Source: Acidobacteriaceae bacterium
GTDB taxonomy: Bacteria; Acidobacteriota; Terriglobia; Terriglobales; SbA1
DNA length: 6,947 bases
Direction of reading: 5' to 3'
Assembly: GCA_019237515.1 (NCBI GenBank)
Contig: JAFAGX010000036.1
Coordinates: 1-6,947, forward strand
The position numbers and the translations under genes are program-made. The notes under the pieces were generated by a model that saw only the letters and a program-made list of their open reading frames with translations, did no database searches and had not been told where the DNA came from. The stretch's first letter is position 1; each line of letters opens with the position of its first letter. Below are positions 1-6,438 of the stretch, piece after piece.

Positions 1-1120
1 CGCAGAAAGCGCGCAGCATCTCGTCATGCTTGCCGCGATGATGCAATCCCATATCGATGATTTCCCGGCGCCTCTGCTCGCTTCCCGAACCAATTATTTG
101 CCGGATCTGGCGATAGGAATAGTGACAATGCTCGTAGAGCAGTGTCGTCGCTAGTTCAACTTCCAGGTCGTCTTCATCCTGCAAATCGACCAGCGGGGCC
201 GCATCCACTCGCTGACCCTTCATGAGTTGCTGTGCTGCTTCACGCAACTCCCGCCGGCTTTCAATCTCGTATGGATTTGGATCCGCGTATTTCACCAATG
301 TTGGAGCAACGCGAACGTCACGCAATAACTCTCGTTCAATATCGGCCCCAAGTTCGGGTGAAAATGCGCGGATCTGGTTGACGACTTTCCGCAATCCGGG
401 CTCACTGGCGTTGTAGGCGGGCGAAGTTGCGGCTCGCTTCAGCAATTCTCCGAGATGGCGTACTTCCTTGTGTGTATGTGAAAGGAGATGTGAGACCTGG
501 GTTTCCAACGTCCTTGCGTTGACGATCTCGCCCAGCGACGTATTGGTCGCGAGCGGCAAGAGGTATCGTGAGATATCGAAGGCGCGAGCCCGCAGCGTCC
601 GTTCGTAAGCATCCTGCTTCATCTCCTCAGGTTTGGGCACGATGCTGGCAAGGTACAGCGCCATCCTCTCAGAGAATGACTCATACTGAGTGAAGAGATC
701 GGAAATGGTTTTCGTGTACAGCGCAGCAGCGTCCTGATCCTCTCCAAACTCCGGAGTGTAGTAACCGCTCTTTTTAAAATCCTGATAGCGCGTAGATCGC
801 TCTTGCCCGTCCCATCTCTGCTCGTCAGCAACCGCGATTGCTGCCAGAATCGAGAGCTTCTCGACGGCGAGTGCAATATGGGCCAAATCGGCAATCGAAC
901 GGTGCCCGTACTGGAAGTAGAAAGTGTTAAGAAACTTTTCTGCTTTCTGCTGGCTGATTTCCTTCAGCGACTCCTTCATCGATAGTGCGGAGCGGGAGTA
1001 CTTAGCCATTGCATAGGCCTGGATTTCTGGCTCTGCGCCATACACGGCATAGACTTCGACTCCGGGATCGGAGCTATAGTTTCCGTTTGTCGGTTGCGCG
1101 GGGATATCGGATTCAGGCAT
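1..1120 (-). CDS. ThyX-like flavin-dependent thymidylate synthase homologue, N-terminal part (runs off left edge)
   Basis: An unbroken minus-strand frame starts with ATG at 1120-1118, after a GAGGG ribosome binding site, and is still open at base 1, giving 373 residues. ThyX proteins make dTMP from dUMP using FAD, NADPH and methylenetetrahydrofolate. The ThyX-like signals are YGHRSIADLAH at about 71-81, S-T-R-Y at about 109-112 and LPLATNTSL...VNARTLE at about 188-206. These resemble the family's H-x-S, S-x-R-Y and N-A-R-x-L blocks. The canonical R-H-R signature that should precede S-x-R-Y is not visible; the stretch reads ADEQRWDGQE. A second block near 328-373 (LLYEHCHYSYRQIR, then HHRGKHDEMLRAF) suggests a further domain beyond the edge. 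A normal ThyX is about 220-250 residues, so this looks like a long two-domain form. Family assignment is fairly sure; whether it makes dTMP is unknown because the C-terminal half is missing. Confidence 0.75.
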   Translation of the reverse strand, partial: MPESDIPAQPTNGNYSSDPGVEVYAVYGAEPEIQAYAMAKYSRSALSMKESLKEISQQKAEKFLNTFYFQYGHRSIADLAHIALAVEKLSILAAIAVADEQRWDGQERSTRYQDFKKSGYYTPEFGEDQDAAALYTKTISDLFTQYESFSERMALYLASIVPKPEEMKQDAYERTLRARAFDISRYLLPLATNTSLGEIVNARTLETQVSHLLSHTHKEVRHLGELLKRAATSPAYNASEPGLRKVVNQIRAFSPELGADIERELLRDVRVAPTLVKYADPNPYEIESRRELREAAQQLMKGQRVDAAPLVDLQDEDDLEVELATTLLYEHCHYSYRQIRQIIGSGSEQRRREIIDMGLHHRGKHDEMLRAFC

Positions 1121-1125
1121 CGCGG

Positions 1126-1130
1126 CCCTC
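1126..1130 (-). promoter_or_regulatory. Ribosome binding site of the thyX-like gene
   Basis: GAGGG on the minus strand lies 5 nt before the ATG at 1120. It supports this start. Its first two bases (1129-1130) are at the edge of the inverted repeat 1129-1150, so the repeat could affect access to it. Confidence 0.6.
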
Positions 1131-1150
1131 AACTTTTAGCGGTAAGTTGA
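1129..1150. repeat. Inverted repeat TCAACTT-N8-AAGTTGA beside the thyX-like start
   Basis: Perfect 7-bp arms at 1129-1135 and 1144-1150 are separated by 8 nt. Read on the minus strand, the hairpin ends inside the GAGGG ribosome binding site of the thyX-like gene. It could be an operator or an RNA hairpin controlling translation. It has no U-run, so it does not look like a terminator. Confidence 0.5.
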
Positions 1151-1152
1151 AA

Positions 1153-1174
1153 TCTTACTGCAAGGTGCGTAAGA
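1153..1174. repeat. Second inverted repeat TCTTAC-N10-GTAAGA in the thyX-like leader
   Basis: Perfect 6-bp arms lie at 1153-1158 and 1169-1174. The repeat is 22 bp long, like its neighbour at 1129-1150, and only 2 bp separate them. A GTAAG at 1142-1146 inside the first repeat could pair instead with CTTAC at 1154-1158, so the two structures could compete. On the minus strand a weak -10-like TAAGAT (1157-1152) overlaps this repeat. The function is inferred only. Confidence 0.4.
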
Positions 1175-1284
1175 ATTCAGTCGTCAATTCCCAAGTTCTT
1201 AATGGATCGGACCTGCTGGGTTTCGAGCACAGGGCGTAGTAAACACTTTTAGTAACTTCCCAGCCTTAAGCAGAATCGTATATA

Positions 1285-1290
1285 AGGTGA
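1285..1290 (+). promoter_or_regulatory. Ribosome binding site deciding a TTG start for the LolA-like gene
   Basis: AGGTGA matches the 16S tail and lies 4 nt before TTG at 1295, but 13 nt before the in-frame ATG at 1304. The spacing favours TTG. An AT-rich TATATAAG (1279-1286) overlaps it and is too close to the start to be read confidently as a -10 box. Confidence 0.45.
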
Positions 1291-1294
1291 GTAC

Positions 1295-2149
1295 TTGTTC
1301 ATCATGTGCCGTCTCTTTGTCTTCATAAGTATTGGGATTTTATGGATTCCCGCAGTGGCACGCGCCCAGAATGCGCGCACCGATGTGTCCATCTTCGGCG
1401 CCGGCGACCGTTCGTTGCCTGCAGTTCTCTTATGCGCATCCGATTGCTCCACAGCTGCAGGATCGGAATCGGTGCCGCTGGTTTCGCAGCCCACACTTCC
1501 GCGCATGGGGCCCGAGCTGGCGCTGCAGGTGTATCGTAACCGCACAAGCATGCAAGTTGAGCAATTATCCGCCTATTCAGCAACTTCTCTAATTCGGGCA
1601 CAGCTGCCCGATACCCAACAGTCTGGCGAGTACGTCCTGCAACGTCATTACTCGGCGCCGCGTTCCCTTATGTTTAAAGCTGTGCGCTTCAGCGGGGACA
1701 ATTTTGTCAAAAGTAATGTCATTCTCAGGCTTTTGCAGTCGGAAGCAACTCATGTGGAGAAAGACGATCCATCGACAAACGCGCTAAGCGCGGCGAACTA
1801 CAAATTTTCTTACAAGGGCACGACTCAGCTGCAAGGGCGGGTGGTGCACGTTTACCATCTGAAACCACGCCACAACCGGCCCGGATTGTTCAAAGGTCGA
1901 ATTTACCTGGACGCATATACCGGCAGTATGGTGCGTGCCGAGGGAAGAGTAGTAAGGACGCCGTCTATTTTCCTAAAGCAAGTGGATTTTATTCAGGACT
2001 ACGCGGATGTCGATTCCTTTACGTTTCCGGTGCACATGCACTCGGACGCGAAGGCGCGGATCGTCGGTCGGGTCGTGGTGGATATCGTGTATTCCGACTA
2101 CCAGGTCTCGTCGGCGACCGTTCAGGCTGAAACCACACCTTCTCTGTAA
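1295..2149 (+). CDS. Secreted LolA/RseB-like protein (outer-membrane lipoprotein-sorting fold), hypothetical
   Basis: The product is 284 residues from TTG at 1295, or 281 from ATG at 1304. A signal peptide is clear: basic CR at 5-6, a hydrophobic stretch to about 20, then A-R-A before Gln25, a classic signal peptidase I site. The mature protein should therefore be periplasmic or exported. It is not a lipoprotein because no lipobox is present. The central and C-terminal part (about 165-270) alternates short strands: YKFSYKG near 169-175, a glycine and valine-rich strand near 181-189, GLFKGRIYLDAYTG near 197-210, then VRAEGR. This resembles the LolA/MucB-RseB half-barrel seen in outer-membrane lipoprotein-sorting proteins. 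A C-A-S-D-C pair (47 and 51) near the mature N-terminus could form a disulfide. The fold is inferred from pattern only. It is probably co-transcribed with the DUF2071 gene 27 nt downstream. Confidence 0.7.
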   Translation: MFIMCRLFVFISIGILWIPAVARAQNARTDVSIFGAGDRSLPAVLLCASDCSTAAGSESVPLVSQPTLPRMGPELALQVYRNRTSMQVEQLSAYSATSLIRAQLPDTQQSGEYVLQRHYSAPRSLMFKAVRFSGDNFVKSNVILRLLQSEATHVEKDDPSTNALSAANYKFSYKGTTQLQGRVVHVYHLKPRHNRPGLFKGRIYLDAYTGSMVRAEGRVVRTPSIFLKQVDFIQDYADVDSFTFPVHMHSDAKARIVGRVVVDIVYSDYQVSSATVQAETTPSL

Positions 2150-2176
2150 CACCCCTCATCTCAGCGGCCACGAGCA

Positions 2177-2914
2177 ATGCATCCAGCGCTAAGGCACGTC
2201 GAGCACCGACCCTGGCCAATTCCCAAAAGCCCATGGATCATGACCCAAACCTGGAACGATCTGCTCTTTGCCCACTGGCCCGTAGAGCCGGACTCCTTGC
2301 GCCCACTGGTTCCAGCACAATTGATGCTCGACCAGTTTGAAGGAAAGTGCTGGGTCGCTGTCGCGCCGTTTCATATGACCAATGTGCGGGGCCGCGCTAT
2401 GCCCCGAATTCCTGGTTTGTCACGTTTTCCTGAGCTAAATGTCCGGACCTACGTGACAGTTGGCAATCAGCCAGGAGTTTATTTCTTCAGTCTTGATGCT
2501 GCCAACCGGGCTGCGGTGTGGGCGGCGCGTTCTGTTTATAAGCTGCCCTATTTTTATGCACGGATGAAGGTCGAATCGGACGGCGACTTGATCCGCTACC
2601 GATCGCACCGCGTCGGGACTGCTGCGGAATTTCGAGCGCAGTATCGGCCGATTGGCCCAGTACTGCAGCGTAACAAAGGGACTCGGGAACACTGGCTTAC
2701 CGAGCGCTACTGCCTTTACACAGTAAGCGAGGCTAACGTCTACCAGGCGGAGATTCATCACGTACCGTGGCCGTTACAGGATGCCGAAGCGAGAATCGAA
2801 AGCAACAGCATGTCCGCGGCCGCTCAAATCCCGCTATCGGAGAGCGCACCACTGTTGCACTTCGCAAAGAAGCTGGATGTGCTCATCTGGCCTCTGCGCA
2901 AACTCAGCGGTTGA
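2177..2914 (+). CDS. DUF2071 (YqjF-like) family protein
   Basis: This 245-residue protein has the marks of DUF2071: an N-terminal HRPWPIPKSPWIM (10-22), WNDLLFAHWPV (26-36), then PELNVRTYV (85-93) and PGVYFFSLDA (99-108), followed by YKLPYFYARM (121-130). The family is uncharacterised and is thought to share a fold with acetoacetate decarboxylase; no reaction is established. The ATG at 2177 is chosen over ATG at 2240 because the HRPWP...PW block is part of the conserved family N-terminus. No strong ribosome binding site precedes it, so it may depend on translation of the LolA-like gene just upstream. There is no signal peptide or membrane segment, so it is predicted to be cytoplasmic. The length is normal and the frame intact. 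Confidence 0.85.
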   Translation: MHPALRHVEHRPWPIPKSPWIMTQTWNDLLFAHWPVEPDSLRPLVPAQLMLDQFEGKCWVAVAPFHMTNVRGRAMPRIPGLSRFPELNVRTYVTVGNQPGVYFFSLDAANRAAVWAARSVYKLPYFYARMKVESDGDLIRYRSHRVGTAAEFRAQYRPIGPVLQRNKGTREHWLTERYCLYTVSEANVYQAEIHHVPWPLQDAEARIESNSMSAAAQIPLSESAPLLHFAKKLDVLIWPLRKLSG

Positions 2915-3021
2915 GCTCTCTTTTTTGCCTTCGAGTCGTGGCGCAAATTGACGCTTGACAATTTCGGAAAGCGGCACCGCCACGCTCATGTAGCTGCTCT
3001 CGAATTTTGCTGCGTGCAGTT

Positions 3022-3034
3022 TAGGGTTACCCTA
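3022..3034. repeat. Perfect palindrome TAGGGT-T-ACCCTA upstream of the antiporter
   Basis: Thirteen bases form two 6-bp arms around one central T, 17 nt before the antiporter start. A further half-site, CCCTATA, follows at 3041-3047. A -10-like TATGCT (3033-3038) overlaps its right arm, so a bound protein could block transcription. It is a candidate operator. The one-base loop makes an RNA hairpin unlikely. Confidence 0.45.
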
Positions 3035-3038
3035 TGCT
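3033..3038 (+). promoter_or_regulatory. Weak -10-like box TATGCT before the antiporter
   Basis: TATGCT matches four of six positions of TATAAT and ends 12 nt before the ATG at 3051. Transcription from here would begin at or very near the start codon, giving a leaderless or nearly leaderless mRNA. That would fit the lack of a ribosome binding site. No good -35 hexamer lies at the proper distance. Confidence 0.25.
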
Positions 3039-3050
3039 TTCCCTATACGC

Positions 3051-4250
3051 ATGACCTCAGGCCCCGAGCAGCTACTTCTTGAGCTTTTTGCTGTATTCGT
3101 GTCTGCCAAAGCAGTGGGTGAAGTGTTCGAACAGTTCAGCCTGCCTTCGGTTCTGGGAGAAATTCTGGCGGGAGTTTTGCTAGGTCCTTATGCGCTCAAG
3201 CTGATTGAACCCAGCAACATCATTTTCTCAGTTGCTGAGATCGGCGCGATTTTTGTGCTCTTCAGCGCAGGTCTGGAAATCAGTCCGAGGGACCTGATTG
3301 ATGTCGGCGGTAAGGCCGTACAAGTCGCTGTCGCGGGTGTGATTTTGCCATTTGTACTGGGTTTCGCATATATGAAGCTTCGAGGTGATGCCTCGAGCGA
3401 GGCCGTGTTTGTGGGTGCTGCCATGGTGGCCACGAGCGTGGGTATCACAGCCCGCGTGCTGGCCGATTTGCGTCTGCTCTCCAGCCACACCGCGAAAATC
3501 ATTCTTGGGGCCGCTGTTTTCGATGACATTCTCGGGATGGTGCTGTTGGGGGTCGTGGCGGGGTTCGCCAATGGAAATGCACCGCAATGGGCGCATTTGG
3601 CAGTGCTGGCGGGCGAAGCGGCTGGCTTCGCACTATTCATGATGTTTATCGCCCCACGGATTGTGCGGCGCATGGAACCCGGAGTGGGACATCTCTCGAC
3701 GCAGAACGCGTCCCTGATCGTCGCGCTTGCGATTTGCCTGCTTCTTTCATGGCTCGCCGCAAAAATCGGCATGGCGGCGATCATCGGCGCTTTTTTTGCC
3801 GGCTTGATGTTTGCGGACTACGCTCCGCAGTGGAGTCTAGTCCCTCGCGTTGCCGGTATTACTGAATTCTTGTCACCCTACTTTTTCTTTGCTATCGGTG
3901 CGCGACTGAACCTGAGGCTGTTTACCGGGAATGTGCTGTTGGCGGCCGGTGTGGTTTCGCTTCTGGCGATCATTTCTAAGATCATCGGCTGTGGATTGCC
4001 ACTGTGGAATGAAGGCCGGCAAAACGTAGTGCGCGTAGGGGTCGGCATGGTGCCCCGGGGCGAGGTGGCATTGATTGTGGCGTTGGTCGGATTACAATCC
4101 GGGATTGTGTTGCAGTCTACCTACGCCATTGTCGTGTTCATGACCGCAGTCACAACGCTGATCGCGCCGCCGTGGTTGCGGTATTTGTTTCGCAACGACA
4201 TGCCGCAGCAGAGTGAAAGGGCTGCTGTCACTGCGCACGTGCGGCTATAA
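3051..4250 (+). CDS. CPA2-family cation:proton antiporter (NapA/Kef-type membrane domain)
   Basis: The 399-residue, highly hydrophobic protein would exchange Na+ or K+ for H+ across the inner membrane. Family signatures are the first helix with SAKAVGEVFEQF (18-29), LPSVLGEILAGVLLGP (31-46), ATSVGITARVL (127-137), the ion-binding Asp pair in VFDDILG (156-162), FFFAIGARLNL (278-288) and GMVPRGEVALIVAL (332-345) with the conserved Arg and Glu. The length fits a stand-alone transporter such as NapA. The TrkA-N nucleotide-binding domain of full KefB/KefC is absent. The Asp-Asp pair suggests electrogenic exchange by family analogy. The start at 3051 is kept because the first helix begins directly after it, although no Shine-Dalgarno is visible. 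The ion specificity cannot be told from sequence. Confidence 0.9.
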   Translation: MTSGPEQLLLELFAVFVSAKAVGEVFEQFSLPSVLGEILAGVLLGPYALKLIEPSNIIFSVAEIGAIFVLFSAGLEISPRDLIDVGGKAVQVAVAGVILPFVLGFAYMKLRGDASSEAVFVGAAMVATSVGITARVLADLRLLSSHTAKIILGAAVFDDILGMVLLGVVAGFANGNAPQWAHLAVLAGEAAGFALFMMFIAPRIVRRMEPGVGHLSTQNASLIVALAICLLLSWLAAKIGMAAIIGAFFAGLMFADYAPQWSLVPRVAGITEFLSPYFFFAIGARLNLRLFTGNVLLAAGVVSLLAIISKIIGCGLPLWNEGRQNVVRVGVGMVPRGEVALIVALVGLQSGIVLQSTYAIVVFMTAVTTLIAPPWLRYLFRNDMPQQSERAAVTAHVRL

Positions 4251-4251
4251 T
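4246..4251 (+). promoter_or_regulatory. Consensus -10 box TATAAT overlapping the antiporter stop codon
   Basis: A perfect TATAAT spans the TAA stop of the antiporter, 30 nt before the fabG start. The best -35-like hexamer, CTGTCA (4225-4230), has four of six matches but a short 15-nt spacer. It may be an internal promoter for fabG and the two genes after it. A chance match is possible because TATAA is created by the CTA-TAA codon pair. Confidence 0.35.
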
Positions 4252-4270
4252 CTTCCTCTTTCCCGAATTC

Positions 4271-4275
4271 AGGAG
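4271..4275 (+). promoter_or_regulatory. Ribosome binding site deciding the fabG start
   Basis: AGGAG lies 6 nt before ATG at 4282, but directly touches the in-frame ATG at 4276. It therefore selects 4282. The upstream in-frame ATG at 4213 lies within the antiporter gene and has no such signal. Confidence 0.75.
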
Positions 4276-4281
4276 ATGATT

Positions 4282-5025
4282 ATGCGTCTATCCGGGCGGA
4301 TTGCGCTGGTTACAGGTGCATCCCAGGGAATTGGCCGCGCTTGCGCTTTGAAACTGGCAGAAGCCGGAGCAACGGTCGCACTGGCGGCGCGTAGCCAGGA
4401 GAAACTGAATGAGGTTGCTGCGCAAATCAGCAGCCAAAGCGGGAAAGCCAATGTGTTTGTGGTGGACATTGGACAGGAAGAGCAGATCAAAGCGAGCTTC
4501 AAATCGGTTCTGGCTCAGTTTGGCAAAATCGACATTTTGGTGAACAACGCCGGCATTACCCGCGATCAATTGCTGATGCGCATGAAACGTGCAGATTGGG
4601 ATGCAGTGATCAACACCAATTTGACCTCTGCTTATCTTTGCACTCAGCAGGTGATCGGCTCGATGTTGAAGCAACGCTGGGGCCGGATCATCAACATAAC
4701 TTCAATATTCGGCCAAATGGGGCAGGCAGGCCAGGCAAATTACGCATCATCGAAAGCTGGACTGATTGGTCTGACCATGGCGATCGCGCGGGAAGTGGGG
4801 TCACGAAACATAACTTGTAACGCCGTAGCGCCGGGGTTCATCGAAACTGCCATGACGGCAGGTCTGGGCGAAGACTTGCGGCAAGGCGCGTTAAAAAACA
4901 TTCCGCTGGCAAGACTTGGCACCCCGGAGGATGTGGCAAATGCTGTGGTATTCCTGGCCTCGGACGAAGCTTCCTACATTACTGGCCACGTGCTGAACGT
5001 GAACGGCGGCTTGCTGATGGGCTAA
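4282..5025 (+). CDS. fabG: 3-oxoacyl-[acyl-carrier-protein] reductase, FabG-type short-chain dehydrogenase
   Basis: The protein is 247 residues, the standard FabG length. It would reduce 3-oxoacyl-ACP to (R)-3-hydroxyacyl-ACP with NADPH in cytoplasmic fatty-acid elongation. Visible motifs are the cofactor loop TGASQGIG (11-18), VD at 61-62, NNAG (88-91) followed by ITRD, the catalytic Asn113 in NTNLTS, Ser141, and Tyr154/Lys158 in YASSK, plus PGFIETAMT (184-192) and the C-terminal GHVLNVNGG. NNAG followed by ITRD and the NTNL context are typical of true FabG rather than other SDRs. No acpP, fabD or fabF gene is nearby, so it may be a second copy, and a role in another ketoreduction cannot be excluded. 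It starts 31 nt after the antiporter and is followed after 35 nt by the GNAT gene. Confidence 0.85.
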   Translation: MRLSGRIALVTGASQGIGRACALKLAEAGATVALAARSQEKLNEVAAQISSQSGKANVFVVDIGQEEQIKASFKSVLAQFGKIDILVNNAGITRDQLLMRMKRADWDAVINTNLTSAYLCTQQVIGSMLKQRWGRIINITSIFGQMGQAGQANYASSKAGLIGLTMAIAREVGSRNITCNAVAPGFIETAMTAGLGEDLRQGALKNIPLARLGTPEDVANAVVFLASDEASYITGHVLNVNGGLLMG

Positions 5026-5050
5026 GGACAACCCAACGCAGAGGAAACTG

Positions 5051-5055
5051 AGGAG
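5051..5055 (+). promoter_or_regulatory. Ribosome binding site for a TTG start
   Basis: AGGAG is 5 nt before TTG at 5061. The first in-frame ATG falls near residue 90, inside the acetyltransferase fold, so TTG is the only reasonable start. Confidence 0.7.
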
Positions 5056-5060
5056 AAGAA

Positions 5061-5561
5061 TTGACTGCCGCGTTAAATCCGACCTCACTTGCGGGATTTT
5101 CCATTACGCAGGCTCGTTCCGATGAAGAGATTGCCGAGGCCCGAAAACTTTTTCTGGAGTATGCCAAGTCACTGGGCTTCAGTCTATGCTTCCAAAATTT
5201 CGATGAAGAACTGGCAAATCTGCCCGGCGATTACTCTCCCCCTCATGGGCGCTTGCTTTTGGCAAAGCTTGGAGATGAGACCGCCGGCTGTGTCGCGCTG
5301 CACAAACTGCAGCCGGACATCTGCGAAATGAAACGGCTCTATCTTCGGCCTCCATTTCGGGGGAAAGGATCAGGCCGCATTCTGGCGAATGCGGTGATCG
5401 CAGAGGCACGACAGATCGGTTACAAGTTTATGCGCCTCGATACCGTTGAACCAGTGATGAAGGATGCGGTGGCGATGTACCGTAAATTAGGCTTTTACGA
5501 AATCACGCCCTATCGCATCAATCCCATGCCCGGGACCCTGTACATGGAACTGCAGTTGTAA
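5061..5561 (+). CDS. GNAT-family N-acetyltransferase
   Basis: This 166-residue protein has the layout of a single GNAT domain, which transfers an acetyl group from acetyl-CoA to an amine. The region begins with FSITQARSDEE at about 13-23. Motif A is the strand CEMKRLYLRPPF (88-99) followed by the pyrophosphate-binding loop RGKGSGR (100-106) and the helix ILANAVIAEARQIG. Motif B includes the strand FMRLDTV (123-129) and the segment AMYRKLGFYEI (138-148), typical of GNAT C-termini. The substrate cannot be predicted, and rimI-type ribosomal acetylation is only one option. The start is TTG with a good ribosome binding site. It lies between fabG and the hydrolase with short gaps (35 and 17 nt), so it is probably translated from the same mRNA. 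Confidence 0.88.
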   Translation: MTAALNPTSLAGFSITQARSDEEIAEARKLFLEYAKSLGFSLCFQNFDEELANLPGDYSPPHGRLLLAKLGDETAGCVALHKLQPDICEMKRLYLRPPFRGKGSGRILANAVIAEARQIGYKFMRLDTVEPVMKDAVAMYRKLGFYEITPYRINPMPGTLYMELQL

Positions 5562-5566
5562 CTTTC

Positions 5567-5573
5567 GGGAGGA
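5567..5573 (+). promoter_or_regulatory. Ribosome binding site of the hydrolase gene
   Basis: GGGAGGA lies 5 nt before ATG at 5579, within the 17-nt gap after the acetyltransferase stop. It is the strongest ribosome binding site in the window. Confidence 0.75.
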
Positions 5574-5578
5574 ATCGA

Positions 5579-6319
5579 ATGAAATCCGTGCTTCTGCTGC
5601 TTCTCACTCTGCTGTCCAGTTCGCTATTTGCCGCTACATCGAAAGACGTTTCTTACAAAAGCGGCGATGAGACGGTAAAGGGGATTTTGTATGCGCCTGA
5701 GGGTAAAGGGCAATTCCCGGGCATTCTCGTGATTCACGAATGGTGGGGACTAAACGATTGGGTGAAAGAACAAGCGGCCAAACTTTCAGACCAAGGCTAT
5801 GTGACGCTTGCCCTGGATCTGTATCGAGGTAAGGTGGCCGCCACCCCCGACGAGGCTCACGAAATTATGCGGGGAGTTCCGGAAGACCGCGCCAAACGCG
5901 ATCTGCATGCGGCTTTCGAGTTCCTGAAGGCACAGCCGAATGTAAAAAAAGATCACATCGGATCGATTGGTTGGTGTATGGGCGGCGGATATTCGTTGGA
6001 TGTGGCACTCCAGGAGCCTGGTTTAAAAGCCGACGTGATCAATTATGGCCACTTGGTCACCGAGCCATCATCAGTTGAAAAAATCAATGCTTCGGTTCTC
6101 GGGATTTTTGGCGCGCAAGATCGCGGAATCCCGGTTGATGACGTGAAGAAATTTGAGTCGCTGCTGAAAGAGAAGGGCAAAAAAGTTGAAATCGTGATCT
6201 ATCCGGATGCCGGGCATGCCTTTGAAAATCCCAACAATAAAGCGGGTTATCGCGCCGAGGATGCCGCGGATGCGTGGAAGCGCACGGTAGAGTTCTTCTC
6301 CAACAGACTTAAGATGTAG
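5579..6319 (+). CDS. Exported dienelactone hydrolase family protein (alpha/beta hydrolase)
   Basis: The 246-residue protein starts with a signal peptide: Lys2, a leucine-rich core (5-12), then SSSLFA with probable cleavage after Ala18 or Ala19. It should act in the periplasm or outside. The mature part is a dienelactone-hydrolase fold: a strand with VIHEWWGLND (51-60), where Glu54 matches the glutamate of dienelactone hydrolase, the nucleophile elbow GWCMGG (131-136) with Cys133, Asp181 in GAQDRGIP and His213 in DAGHAF. The Cys-Asp-His triad is complete. Classical enzymes open dienelactones in chloroaromatic breakdown, but many relatives are general esterases, and no catabolic genes are near. 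It is probably the last gene of the fabG-GNAT-hydrolase unit. I see no clear terminator after it. Confidence 0.88.
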   Translation: MKSVLLLLLTLLSSSLFAATSKDVSYKSGDETVKGILYAPEGKGQFPGILVIHEWWGLNDWVKEQAAKLSDQGYVTLALDLYRGKVAATPDEAHEIMRGVPEDRAKRDLHAAFEFLKAQPNVKKDHIGSIGWCMGGGYSLDVALQEPGLKADVINYGHLVTEPSSVEKINASVLGIFGAQDRGIPVDDVKKFESLLKEKGKKVEIVIYPDAGHAFENPNNKAGYRAEDAADAWKRTVEFFSNRLKM

Positions 6320-6358
6320 CCGGGGTTTGTATTCACGCGCTTAGAGGTGACCACACAT

Positions 6359-6369
6359 TGGTGCCACCA
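6359..6369. repeat. Short palindrome TGGTG-C-CACCA
   Basis: Two perfect 5-bp arms surround one C, about 40 nt upstream of the -35 box of the XRE promoter. It may be a regulator binding site. Its size alone is not strong evidence. Confidence 0.25.
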
Positions 6370-6409
6370 CGCTGACTCTGAAGTTCTTACGAATGGCACG
6401 AATTTCCAC

Positions 6410-6438
6410 TTGCCAGACCGTACTACTCTGGTTACTAT
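6410..6438 (+). promoter_or_regulatory. Sigma70-type promoter of the XRE gene
   Basis: TTGCCA (6410-6415, five of six to TTGACA) and TACTAT (6433-6438, four of six including the key first, second, fifth and last bases) are separated by exactly 17 nt. Transcription would begin near 6445, giving a leader of about 30 nt. This also argues against the upstream in-frame ATG at 6393, which lies before the promoter. Confidence 0.55.

Noticed and set aside
619..894. 91-residue minus-strand open frame in another frame of the ThyX-like gene
   Set aside because: The ThyX-like frame on the same strand is continuous and has family motifs. This one does not.
2435..2761. 108-residue minus-strand open frame inside the DUF2071 gene
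   Set aside because: It lies opposite the conserved family blocks with no domain and no ribosome binding site support.
2955..2960. Perfect TTGACA hexamer in the gap before the antiporter
   Set aside because: At 16-18 nt downstream there is no -10-like box, only GC-rich sequence, so it is not called as a promoter.
2938..2983. GTGGCG ... CGCCAC inverted repeat after the DUF2071 gene as a terminator
   Set aside because: The 6-bp arms are 34 nt apart and no T-run follows, so a hairpin terminator is not supported.
3188..3784. 198-residue minus-strand open frame inside the antiporter
   Set aside because: It is antisense to a highly hydrophobic membrane gene, has low-complexity Ala/Ser/Thr/Pro composition and no known motif. 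It is a shadow frame.
4288..4674. 128-residue minus-strand open frame inside fabG
   Set aside because: It lies opposite well-conserved FabG motifs and has no recognisable domain. It is a shadow frame.
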